DNA from: Planctomycetota bacterium
GTDB taxonomy: Bacteria; Planctomycetota; UBA1135; UBA2386
Assembly (NCBI GenBank): GCA_020848735.1
Contig: JADLHO010000242.1
Coordinates: 1-47,748, forward strand
Direction: 5' to 3'
DNA: 47,748 nt
The notes under the pieces are model-generated. The model did no database searches and was not told the DNA's origin. It was given only the letters and a program-made list of their open reading frames with translations. Numbering within the stretch: the stretch's first letter is position 1; each line of letters opens with the position of its first letter. Shown piece by piece: positions 8,418-16,868 of this stretch. A program made the translations under genes and the position numbers.

Positions 8418-10667
8418 TCAGCCGCGCCGACGCGGCCGGCGCGGCGCGCTCGCCTCCCGCTCGTACTCCGGCGCGAGCAACAGCTCGGGATCGAGCTGCG
8501 CCAGCGCGGCCTCGATCCGGCCCGCGAGCTCCTCGCGCTTCGCCTCGCGAGCACGCGCCGCGATCATGCGCGCCGTCGCGACCGCGTTGACCTCGAGGCC
8601 ATCGAGGGTCGCCGCGGAGCGCGGACTCCGCGCGAAGGACTCGAGCAGCGCGTCCACGGCGGGCTCCAGCGCACCGAGCTCGAGCTGCACGCGGGCCCGT
8701 CCCGCGAGGGCCATCGCGACGTAGTGGTCGCCGCTGCCGCGGACCTCGGGGTCGAGCGCGGCCGCGTCCGTGAACCACGCGATCCCCTGCGCATACGCGG
8801 CGAGGGCCGCCTCGGGACGCGCGGCCCGACGCTCGGCTTCGGCCGCGACCAGCGCGGCGTAGCCCGCGAACCACGGCACCTGCGCATCGCCCTGCGCCGC
8901 CGCGACGCGCTGCTTCGCTGCGGCGAGCAGACCCGCCGCGCCCTTCTCGCGCAGCACGCGGGTCCGCCAGCGCTCCCAGAGCAGCGGCGAATGCGCGAAG
9001 CGCGCGAGACCGGCCTCGAGCACGCGCGGCGCCTGGGCCGTGCCGAAGTACTCGAGGAAGTCGTAGTGGTTCGCGACGTGCAGCGCCGTGCCGAAGGGAT
9101 GACGCGCGAGCAGACCGTAGGCCGAGTTCACGTCCGTGACCCACTGCGCGGGCCAGTCGCGCTTCTCGCGCACCGCGGTGCTGATCGCATCCTGACGCGC
9201 CTCGGCGAAGAGCTGCAGCAAGGCCGCCGCACTGCGACCCTGGGCGTCACCGGGCATGCCGGCGACGGCGGCCTCGGCCCGCGCATACGCGCCGTCCCAA
9301 TCGCCGAAGCGCTGCGCCGCGAGCGCGAGCACGGCGGCGACCCGCCAGGCCGGTGCTCCGCCGCGCTCGGCGGCCTCGGCGGCGCTGCGCGCGTCCTCCC
9401 AGAGCAGGGCCTCGTGGCGCGAGGCCTCGCGGCTCGGTCGCGGGCCGAGTGCGTCGCGCGCCGCCATCGCGAGCGCGAGCCGCGCCTCGGCGAGTTCGAG
9501 TTGGCGTGACGGGTCCGTCCGATCCGCCCGCAGACGTGCGAGGCGGGCCTCCACACCCTCGGCCGCCGCGCCGGGCTCGGGGTGGGCCGGGGCGTAGGTC
9601 GATGCTCCCGCGAGCGCGTTCGTCCAGCTCCGCAGGTCGACGGCGCCCGCGTCGCTCGACAGCCCGCGGTGCACGGTCGCGAGCGTGCGCGCCTTCGGTG
9701 AGGACTCACCGAGCGCCGTGAGCGCCCCGATCAGGGCCTCGCGCTCGGGTGGCGCGAGCGGCGTGCCCATCGCGTCGGCGATGAGCTCCACCGCCCCGGG
9801 TTCGCGCGTGGCCGCGAGTCCACGACGGGCCGCCTTCGCGAGCTCCACGTCGAAGCCCGCGAGCGCGAGGCGCAGCAGCTCGACGGGCGCCGCGGCGCCC
9901 TCGCGCAGCGCGGCCTCGAGCATTGCGCTGCGCAGGCCGGAGTCGCCCTCACGCCAGGCCTGTTCGACGGCGACGCGGTCGAAGCTGTCGCGGCTCGCGA
10001 CGCGCTCGAGGATCGGTCGATCCCCGCGCACGAGCGGGAGCGACTCGATGCCCCGATTGCGGATGCCCTCGTCGATCGCGCGGAACACCGACTCGGTGTC
10101 CCAGGTGTAGAAGACGTCGTAGGTCTCGCTGCGCTCGCGGCCGTTCTCGTCGAGCTCGACCATGATGTGGCGCGGCGCGATGCGCTTGCCGTCCATGAAC
10201 TTCTCGTAGAGGACGGGCTCGATCGCGATGTGCTCGCCGCAGGTCACGCCGCCGAAGCGCGGGCAGGGGATGCGCACGCCGTGCTCGTCGTGGTCCTTCG
10301 GGTTGTGCCGGTAGACCGATGCGATCACGCAGACGTAGGGCTCGTAGAGCTTGCAGATCGCCGGGTCGCGATAGCGCTTGCCGGCGTAGTGCTCGCTCGC
10401 GATCTCGCCGTCCATGTTGATGCAGACGAGGATCGGGCGCTTCGTGGCGCGCGCGATCGCGACCGCGTCCTCCCAGCTGCGCTGCCATTGGATGAGCACG
10501 GGCAGCCGCCAGTCGTCGGCGGTCGGGGCGGGCCAGACGTTCTCCGGCACGAGACCGGGCGGCGGCGGCACCCCCTCCTGCGCCGGCAACGCGGCGGCGC
10601 CGGACGCGAGGAGCGCGAGCACGAGCCAGGGCGTGGAGACGGAACGCGGTGAGGGGAGCTGCGACAT
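8418..10667 (-). CDS. Exported thioredoxin-fold protein with helical repeats
   Basis: This 749-residue protein starts at the ATG at 10667, which gives a signal peptide (STPWLVLALLASGAAALPAQ). The frame stays open upstream but without such a leader. After it comes a thioredoxin-like region (about residues 50-200) of the type WEDAVAIARATKRPILVCIN. This begins like thioredoxin_7/DUF255 folds but has no CxxC; a later GVTCGEH holds single cysteine and histidine residues. The middle (about 250-400) resembles HEAT-type helical repeats (REPGAVELIADAMGTP). The last 300 residues are Ala-rich TPR-like helices. A redox role cannot be claimed without the CxxC, and protein-protein scaffolding is as likely. 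The gene is followed on this strand by no close partner and converges with the true thioredoxin-domain gene. Confidence 0.7.
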   Translation of the reverse strand: MSQLPSPRSVSTPWLVLALLASGAAALPAQEGVPPPPGLVPENVWPAPTADDWRLPVLIQWQRSWEDAVAIARATKRPILVCINMDGEIASEHYAGKRYRDPAICKLYEPYVCVIASVYRHNPKDHDEHGVRIPCPRFGGVTCGEHIAIEPVLYEKFMDGKRIAPRHIMVELDENGRERSETYDVFYTWDTESVFRAIDEGIRNRGIESLPLVRGDRPILERVASRDSFDRVAVEQAWREGDSGLRSAMLEAALREGAAAPVELLRLALAGFDVELAKAARRGLAATREPGAVELIADAMGTPLAPPEREALIGALTALGESSPKARTLATVHRGLSSDAGAVDLRSWTNALAGASTYAPAHPEPGAAAEGVEARLARLRADRTDPSRQLELAEARLALAMAARDALGPRPSREASRHEALLWEDARSAAEAAERGGAPAWRVAAVLALAAQRFGDWDGAYARAEAAVAGMPGDAQGRSAAALLQLFAEARQDAISTAVREKRDWPAQWVTDVNSAYGLLARHPFGTALHVANHYDFLEYFGTAQAPRVLEAGLARFAHSPLLWERWRTRVLREKGAAGLLAAAKQRVAAAQGDAQVPWFAGYAALVAAEAERRAARPEAALAAYAQGIAWFTDAAALDPEVRGSGDHYVAMALAGRARVQLELGALEPAVDALLESFARSPRSAATLDGLEVNAVATARMIAARAREAKREELAGRIEAALAQLDPELLLAPEYEREASAPRRPRRRG

Positions 10668-10716
10668 GGCGATCGCCGTCGGCTGCGACGGCAAGGGTCG
10701 CGGCACGATACCGCGC

Positions 10717-12651
10717 TCAGTCGCCGCCGAGCGCGGGCTCGGCGCCATGCGCGCGGAGCGCGGCGAGGAAGGCCGCACCGAAGGACTCGAGCTTGCGCTG
10801 ACCGATGCCCTTCACCTGCAACATCGCCGCCTCGTTCGCCGGCCGCAGGCGCGCGAGCTCCTCCAGGGTCGCATCGCTGAACACGAGGTAGGGCGGCACG
10901 CCGAGCTCGCTCGCGAGCCCCCGACGCAGCACACGCAGGCGCTCGAAGAGCGCGCGGTCGTCGTCGGAGAGGGCACTGCTCGCCGCGGCCGCCCGTGCGC
11001 CGCGCCGCCCCGCGCCCTGATCCCGGTCCCGGTCCCGTCTCGTCGACGTCGACGTCGGCGGCGGCGGCGCGACGTGCGGCGCGACCAACACCGCCTCGCG
11101 CGTGCCGCGCAGGATCTCGTGCGAGCCCTTCGTGAGGACGAGCACGGGGTACTCCCCCTCGCTGCGCTCGAGGTCGCCCGCGTCGACGAGCTGATCGATG
11201 TAGTTGCCGAGCCGCTGGACGTCGACCGCGGCGAGCAGACCGAAGACCGAGAGCCTGTCGTGCCCGCGCTCCTTGATCTTCGCGCCCTGGCTGCCGCGCA
11301 GGACGTCGATGACGTGCTTGCTGCCGAAGCGCTGACCCGTGCGCGCCACGGCCGAGAGGATCTTCTGCGCGACGACGTGCGCGTCCGGCACGGGCACGTA
11401 CTCGCCGAGGCACACGTCGCAGGCGCCGCAGTCGGCGTGCGGGTACTCCTGGCCGAAGTACTCGCTGAGCGTCCGATGACGGCAGCGCGGACGCTGCGCG
11501 AAGCGATGCATGCGCTGCAGCAGCTCGTGCTGCGAGGCGACGGTCTCGGCATCCGCTTCGAACTCGAGGGCGCTGCGATCGATGATGCTGCGCCACTTGG
11601 CCGCATCGGCCGCCGAATAGAGGAGCAGGCACTCGGCGGGCAGGCCATCGCGGCCCGCGCGGCCCGTCTCCTGCTGGTACTGCTCGATGCTCTTGGGCAG
11701 ACCGGCGTGCACGACGAGGCGCACGTCGCTGCGGTCGATGCCCATGCCGAAGGCGACGGTCGCGACGACGACGTCGAGGCGCTCCGCGCGGAAGTCCTCG
11801 ACGAGCTGCGTGCGCGTCCCCGCCTCGAGCCCGGCGTGATAGGCCGCCGCCGCGATGCCGCGCGCACGCAGCTCCTCGGTGAGCGACTCCGTGTCCTTGC
11901 GGGCGATGCAGTACACGATCGACGCCGCGCCGGGATGTCGGCCGATGGCCTGGGCAGCCTGCTCGGCGCGGTCGTAGCGCTGCTGCACGCGGTACGTGAG
12001 GTTCGGTCGATCGAAGGTGCCGACGAGTTCGACGGGTTCGCGCAGGCCGAGCTGCTGCGCGATGTCCTCGCGGACGCGCGGCGTCGCGGTCGCGGTGAAC
12101 GCGTGGAAGGGCACCGCCGGAAAGCGCTCGCGCAGCTCGGCGAGCCGCCGGTACTCGGGACGGAAGTCGTGCCCCCACTGGCTGATGCAGTGCGCCTCGT
12201 CGATCGCGAAGGCGCCGAGGGGGAAGCGCGCGAGCCACGCGAGGAAGCCGTCCTGGAAGAGACGCTCCGGCGAGACGAAGAGCAGACGGAGCGCGCCGCC
12301 CTCGACGGCGCGGCGCGTCGCCTCGCGCTCCGCGGCCGCGAGATTGCCGTGCAACGCGGCGGCGGGATAGCCGAGCAGCCGCAGCCCCTCCACCTGGTCC
12401 TGCATCAAGGCGATCAGCGGCGAGACCACGATCGCGAGGCGCCCGGTGACGAGCGGCGGCACCTGGTAGCAGAGCGACTTGCCGCCGCCCGTCGGCATGA
12501 CGACGAGCGCATCCCGGCCATCGAGTGCGGCGTGGATCGCCTCCCGCTGCAAGGGCCGCAGGCTGGTGAAGCCGAAGGTCCTCGCGAGCACCTCACCCAG
12601 GGCGGCGTCGTGGGCGTCGCGCGCGGGTGGAACGTCGGGATCGGCGGCCAT
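10717..12651 (-). CDS. recQ: ATP-dependent DNA helicase RecQ
   Basis: This 644-residue superfamily 2 helicase unwinds recombination and replication intermediates in the 3'-5' direction. Motif I is MPTGGGKSLCYQ (52-63), motif II is DEAH (151-154) and motif III is FTATATP. Motif VI is in QETGRAGRDG. The RecQ zinc-binding cysteines are in CRHRTLSEYFGQ and CGACDVC. A winged-helix (RQC) region follows (GSKHVIDVLRGSQ), and a C-terminal HRDC domain (LFERLRVLRRGLASELGVPP) comes after a Pro/Thr/Arg-rich linker. The ATG at 12651 starts just before the helicase core; the same frame stays open far upstream only as antisense to the next gene. Its start faces the DUF1549 gene across a perfect palindrome (12663-12687), so the two may share regulation. 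Confidence 0.96.
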   Translation of the reverse strand: MAADPDVPPARDAHDAALGEVLARTFGFTSLRPLQREAIHAALDGRDALVVMPTGGGKSLCYQVPPLVTGRLAIVVSPLIALMQDQVEGLRLLGYPAAALHGNLAAAEREATRRAVEGGALRLLFVSPERLFQDGFLAWLARFPLGAFAIDEAHCISQWGHDFRPEYRRLAELRERFPAVPFHAFTATATPRVREDIAQQLGLREPVELVGTFDRPNLTYRVQQRYDRAEQAAQAIGRHPGAASIVYCIARKDTESLTEELRARGIAAAAYHAGLEAGTRTQLVEDFRAERLDVVVATVAFGMGIDRSDVRLVVHAGLPKSIEQYQQETGRAGRDGLPAECLLLYSAADAAKWRSIIDRSALEFEADAETVASQHELLQRMHRFAQRPRCRHRTLSEYFGQEYPHADCGACDVCLGEYVPVPDAHVVAQKILSAVARTGQRFGSKHVIDVLRGSQGAKIKERGHDRLSVFGLLAAVDVQRLGNYIDQLVDAGDLERSEGEYPVLVLTKGSHEILRGTREAVLVAPHVAPPPPTSTSTRRDRDRDQGAGRRGARAAAASSALSDDDRALFERLRVLRRGLASELGVPPYLVFSDATLEELARLRPANEAAMLQVKGIGQRKLESFGAAFLAALRAHGAEPALGGD

Positions 12652-12662
12652 GCGGGGGCCGC

Positions 12663-12687
12663 AGTCTACGGATCGCGCCCGTAGACT
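12663..12687. promoter_or_regulatory. Palindromic divergent promoter/operator between recQ and the DUF1549 gene
   Basis: AGTCTACGG (12663-12671) and CCGTAGACT (12679-12687) form a perfect 9-base inverted repeat around a 7-base centre. Each arm contains TAGACT reading outward, a -10-like hexamer that ends 11 bases before the recQ ATG on one side and 15 bases before the DUF1549 gene ATG on the other. The element may be back-to-back -10 boxes, a repressor site covering both, or both. No clear -35 hexamer was found for either direction. Confidence 0.5.
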
Positions 12688-12702
12688 CGCGCGCCTTCCG
12701 TC

Positions 12703-15399
12703 ATGAGCATGCCCGCGACTGCACCGGATGCGCTCTGGCTCCTCCTCCTGGTAGCGCCGCTCCTCGACGACGTGGCGACCGCGCAGGATCCGGCGGACTG
12801 GGCCTTCACGCCGCCCCGGCGCGTCGCGCTCCCCACGCCACACGATCGCCATTGGCCGCGCGACGATCTCGACCGCTTCGTGCTCGCGCGACTCGAGGCC
12901 GCGGGCCTCGCACCGGCCCAAGAGGCGGACCGGCGCACACTCCTGCGCCGCGTGAGCTTCGACCTCTGCGGCCTCCCGCCGACGCCCGCGGAGCTCGACG
13001 CCTTCCTCGCCGACCCGCGGCCCGACGCCTACGAGCGCGTGGTCGATCGCCTGCTCGCCTCGCCGCAGTCCGCGGAGCGCATGGCGCGACACTGGCTCGA
13101 CATCGCGCGCTTCGGCGAGAGCAACGGCTTCGAGCACGATGAACTGCGGCCGAACGCGTGGCGCTATCGCGACTGGCTCGTCACCGCGTTCCACGACGAC
13201 CTCCCGTACGACGCGTTCGCGCGAGCGCAGCTCGCCGGCGATGTCCTCGGCGACGCGGCGGCCGCGACCGGCTTCCTCGTCGCGGGCGCCTGGGACAGCG
13301 TGGGGCAGAACCAGCAGAGCGCGGCGATGCGCGCCGTGGTCCGTCAGGACGAGCTCGAGGACATGATCGGCACGCTGGGGCAGGCCTTCCTCGGGCTGAC
13401 CGTGCATTGCGCGCGTTGCCACGACCACAAGTTCGATCCGATCACGCAGCGCGACTACTACGCGCTCGCCGCGGCGCTCGGCGGCGTGCACCACGGCGAG
13501 CGCGACCTGCGATCGCCCGACGAGCTCGCGGCCGAACGGGCGCGGCGCGACCGCGCCCGCGACGAGCATGCGGCCTGTGAGCGCGAGCTCGCGGCTCTCG
13601 AGGCGCCGCTGCGCGCCGCGGCGCGTGCCCACGCGCGAGCCCTTGTCGCAGCGCCGCCGGTCGAGCCCGGACCGGCTCTCGCGTGGGACTTCGAACACGG
13701 CCTCGACGATGCGATCGTCGGCCTGCCCGCGACCGCGCACGGCGGAGCGCGGCTCGTCGACGGTGCCCTCGAGCTCGATGGCCGGACGGGCTGGGTCGCC
13801 AGCGCGCCCTTGCCCATGGGACTGACGGCCAAGACCCTCGAAGCCGAACTGGAGCTCGCCGACCTCACGCAGCGCGGCGGAGCGGTGATCGCGCTGCAGT
13901 CGCTCGACGGCGATCGCTTCGATGCGATCGTCTTCGGGGAGCAGGAACCCGCGGAATGGCTGGCGGGCAGCGATCGGTTCTCGCGCACGCAGTCGTTGCG
14001 CGCGCCCAGGGAGACGACCGCGCACGTCCACGTCGCGATCGTCTGGCACGCCGACGGTGCGATCGAGGCCTTCCGCGATGGACGACCCCTCGGCACGCGC
14101 TACGCGAGCGGCGGGGTCTTCGCGACGGCGCCCGGCGCGGCGCAGCTGCTCTTCGGCCTGCGCCACGCGCCGTTCGCCGAAGGCAAGCTGCTCGCGGCCC
14201 GCATCCATCGCGCCGCGGTCTGGGCGCGCGCGCTGCACGCCGACGAGATCGCGGTGCTCGCCGCGCAACGCGAACCGGAGCTGACCGACGACGCGCTCGC
14301 GGCCGCGCTCGCGCCGGACGCGCGCGCGCGGCATGCCGCGCTGCGGACGCGGCGTGCCGCGCTCGCCGGAGAGCTCGTCGAGTCGCCGCCCGTCCTCGGC
14401 TACGCGGTCGTGTCGCGCCCGCCCGGGCCGACCTTCCGTCTCGAGCGCGGCGACGCGCATCGGAAGGCGGAGCGCATCGCGCCCGGCGGCATCGCGGCCG
14501 TGCCGGGCTTCGACTGGTCGCTCGACGAGACCGCCGACGATGCCGCGCGACGCCGTCGTCTGGCGGAGGCGCTCACGAGCGAGGCCAACCCGCTGTTCGC
14601 GCGCGTCCTCGTCAATCGGCTCTGGCAGCAGCACTTCCAGGTCGGACTCGTCGAGACGCCGAGCGACTTCGGCCGCAACGGCAAGGCGCCCGACGCCCGC
14701 GAACTGCTCGACTACCTCGCGCTCGAGTTCGTGGCGGGCGGCCATCGCATCAAGGCCCTGCAGCGGCGCCTCGTGTGCTCGGCGACCTACCGGCAGGGCC
14801 CGCCCGGCGCGATCCCCGAGACCGTGCGCGACGCGCAGGCGCGGCGCTTCTGCGGCATGCCCGCCCGACGGCTCGACGCCGAGTCGATCCGCGATGCGAT
14901 GCTCGCCGTCGCCGACCGTCTCGACCCGCAGGTCGGTGGTCCCGGTTACCGCGACTTCGAGATCCGGCGCTTCGACTCGACCTACACGTACGTGGCCCGT
15001 GCGGAGGCGCCCGTCCCGAGCGACGGCGAGGGTCGCGAACGCCGGACGCTGTACCGCACCTGGGTCCGCGGCGGACGCAACGGCTTCCTCGACGCGTTCG
15101 ACTGCCCCGATCCCTCGACCTCCGCACCGAAGCGCGCCGTGACGAGCACGCCGCTGCAGTCCCTCGCGCTGCTGAACGACGCCTTCGTGCTGCGGATGGC
15201 CGAGGCCTTCGCCGCCCGCCTGCGTCGCGACGGCGGCGACGCGCTCGACGCGCAGCTCGACCACGCGTTCCGGCTCGCCTTCGCCCGCGGACCAACGGTC
15301 GAGGAGCGCGGCGCATGCGCGGCCCTCGTCCGCGATCACGGGCTCTTCGCGCTCGCCCGGGCGCTCCTCTGCACGAACGAGTTCCTCGTCATCGACTGA
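12703..15399 (+). CDS. DUF1549-LamG-DUF1553 protein (planctomycetal cytochrome-like family)
   Basis: This 898-residue exported protein starts with a hydrophobic leader (ALWLLLLVAPLLDDVATAQ). The PSCyt2/DUF1549 domain covers about residues 30-260 and has the family signature RRVSFDLCGLPPTPAELDAF and a haem-type CxxCH (Cys236, Cys239, His240). A LamG-like insert follows (about 325-480, AWDFEHGLDDAIVG). The PSD1/DUF1553 domain fills about 580-890 (NPLFARVLVNRLWQQHF, TPLQSLALLNDAFV). The N-terminal PSCyt1 cytochrome domain common in this family is absent. The DUF1501 gene begins 19 bases after the stop, the standard planctomycete pairing, so both are probably cotranscribed. Function is unknown; surface polymer binding or a redox role is often proposed. 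Confidence 0.93.
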   Translation: MSMPATAPDALWLLLLVAPLLDDVATAQDPADWAFTPPRRVALPTPHDRHWPRDDLDRFVLARLEAAGLAPAQEADRRTLLRRVSFDLCGLPPTPAELDAFLADPRPDAYERVVDRLLASPQSAERMARHWLDIARFGESNGFEHDELRPNAWRYRDWLVTAFHDDLPYDAFARAQLAGDVLGDAAAATGFLVAGAWDSVGQNQQSAAMRAVVRQDELEDMIGTLGQAFLGLTVHCARCHDHKFDPITQRDYYALAAALGGVHHGERDLRSPDELAAERARRDRARDEHAACERELAALEAPLRAAARAHARALVAAPPVEPGPALAWDFEHGLDDAIVGLPATAHGGARLVDGALELDGRTGWVASAPLPMGLTAKTLEAELELADLTQRGGAVIALQSLDGDRFDAIVFGEQEPAEWLAGSDRFSRTQSLRAPRETTAHVHVAIVWHADGAIEAFRDGRPLGTRYASGGVFATAPGAAQLLFGLRHAPFAEGKLLAARIHRAAVWARALHADEIAVLAAQREPELTDDALAAALAPDARARHAALRTRRAALAGELVESPPVLGYAVVSRPPGPTFRLERGDAHRKAERIAPGGIAAVPGFDWSLDETADDAARRRRLAEALTSEANPLFARVLVNRLWQQHFQVGLVETPSDFGRNGKAPDARELLDYLALEFVAGGHRIKALQRRLVCSATYRQGPPGAIPETVRDAQARRFCGMPARRLDAESIRDAMLAVADRLDPQVGGPGYRDFEIRRFDSTYTYVARAEAPVPSDGEGRERRTLYRTWVRGGRNGFLDAFDCPDPSTSAPKRAVTSTPLQSLALLNDAFVLRMAEAFAARLRRDGGDALDAQLDHAFRLAFARGPTVEERGACAALVRDHGLFALARALLCTNEFLVID

Positions 15400-15418
15400 A
15401 CCGCGCGAGATCGACGCG

Positions 15419-16840
15419 ATGGACCAACCCACGACCACGACTCGGCGCGCCTTCCTCGCCCGGTCCCTCGCGGCAGGCGCGTGGTCCTCGCTGCACGCCG
15501 GGCGTCACGACCGACCTCACGACGAGACGGCGACGACGCGCGGGCCGCAGTTCGCCGCGCGCGCGCGGCGCGTGCTCCACGTCTGTCTCTGCGGCGGTCT
15601 GAGTCACGTCGATTCGTTCGACCCCAAGCCGGCCCTGGCGCGCTGGCACGGCGCGGCGATGCCCACGAGCGAGCGACCCGACACCTTCTTCGGCAAGGTC
15701 GGTCGCCTCCGCCGCCCGGACTGGGAGTTCCGACCGCGCGGGCAGAGCGGGCTCGAGATCTCCGGGCTCTTCCCGTCGCTCGCGGAGCTCGCCGACGAAC
15801 TCACCATCGTGCGCTCCATGTTCGCGGAGACGAGCAACCACACGCCCGCGACCTTCCAGGAGAACAGCGGCTTCCGTCTCAACGGCTTCCCCGTGCTCGG
15901 CGCATGGTTGAGCCATGCGCTCGGTGCCGAGGCGCGCGATCTGCCCGCCTACGTCGTGATCCCCGATGCACGAGGGCTGCCGGCCGGCGGCCCCATCAAC
16001 TGGACCAACGGCTTCCTGCCGGCGGAGCACCAGGGCGTCGTGCTCTCGTCGAGCGGTACCCCGATCCACGATCTCTTCCCCGCGCGGCCGATCCCCGCCG
16101 ACGAGGAGCGCGCGACGCGTGCCCTGCTGCGCCGCCAGAACGAGGCGCACGCCGCGGCGCGCGCCGATGCGTCCCTCCGCGCGCGGATGCTCGCGCACGA
16201 ACTCGCCGAGCGCATGCAGGCGACCGTGCCCGAGCTCGCCGACCTCTCCCGGGAACCGGCCTGGGCGACGGCGAGCTACGGCCTCGACGACGAGCCCTGC
16301 GCGTCGTTCGCGCGCTCCTGCCTGCTCGCGCGGCGCCTGCTCGAACGCGGCGTGCGCATGGTGCAGCTCTTCTCCGGCGGCGCCTTCGGCAGCCCACGCA
16401 TCAACTGGGACGGCCATGAGGACGTGCGCGAGAACCACGGTCGGGAGGCCGCGCGCATCGATCGACCGCTGGCCGCACTGCTCCGCGACCTGCGGGCGCG
16501 CGGGATGCTCGACGACACGCTCGTGCTGTTCACCACCGAGTTCGGCCGCACGCCCTTTTGCGAGTCGGGCGACGACGAGCTCGGCCCGGGCCGCGATCAC
16601 AATCCGCACGGCTTCTCGATCTGGCTCGCCGGTGCCGGGCTACGCCCGGGCATCGCCTACGGGAGCACCGACGAGTTCGGCTACCGCGCGGTCGAGCGGC
16701 GCGTGCACTGGAACGATCTCCACGCGACCGTGCTGCATCTCTGCGGCCTCGATCACGAGCGCCTCGTGTACTACCACGACGGCATCCGCCGCCGACTCAC
16801 GAACGTCGGCGGCAGGGTCCTCTTCGACCTGCTCGCGTGA
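15419..16840 (+). CDS. DUF1501 protein, Tat-exported
   Basis: This 473-residue protein has a twin-arginine leader (TTRRAFLARSLAAGAW, Arg9-Arg10), so it is probably folded in the cytoplasm and exported by Tat. The DUF1501 signatures are clear: VLHVCLCGGLSHVDSFDPKP, then ELADELTIVRSMF, and FTTEFGRTPFCE near residue 380 followed by GRDHNPHGFSIWLAGAG. The fold belongs to the alkaline-phosphatase/sulfatase superfamily, and the conserved Asp/His residues (SHVDSFD, GRDHNPHG) could bind metal. No substrate is known. It directly follows the DUF1549/DUF1553 gene. Family length is usually 420-480 residues, so it is complete. Confidence 0.95.
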   Translation: MDQPTTTTRRAFLARSLAAGAWSSLHAGRHDRPHDETATTRGPQFAARARRVLHVCLCGGLSHVDSFDPKPALARWHGAAMPTSERPDTFFGKVGRLRRPDWEFRPRGQSGLEISGLFPSLAELADELTIVRSMFAETSNHTPATFQENSGFRLNGFPVLGAWLSHALGAEARDLPAYVVIPDARGLPAGGPINWTNGFLPAEHQGVVLSSSGTPIHDLFPARPIPADEERATRALLRRQNEAHAAARADASLRARMLAHELAERMQATVPELADLSREPAWATASYGLDDEPCASFARSCLLARRLLERGVRMVQLFSGGAFGSPRINWDGHEDVRENHGREAARIDRPLAALLRDLRARGMLDDTLVLFTTEFGRTPFCESGDDELGPGRDHNPHGFSIWLAGAGLRPGIAYGSTDEFGYRAVERRVHWNDLHATVLHLCGLDHERLVYYHDGIRRRLTNVGGRVLFDLLA

Positions 16841-16868
16841 GACCGCGCGGGGTCCGCGGGGTCGAAGC

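Noticed and set aside
12652..15438. Upstream extension of the recQ frame by 929 codons
   Set aside because: The extension is antisense to the DUF1549/DUF1553 gene and has no recognisable domain; the helicase starts at 12651.
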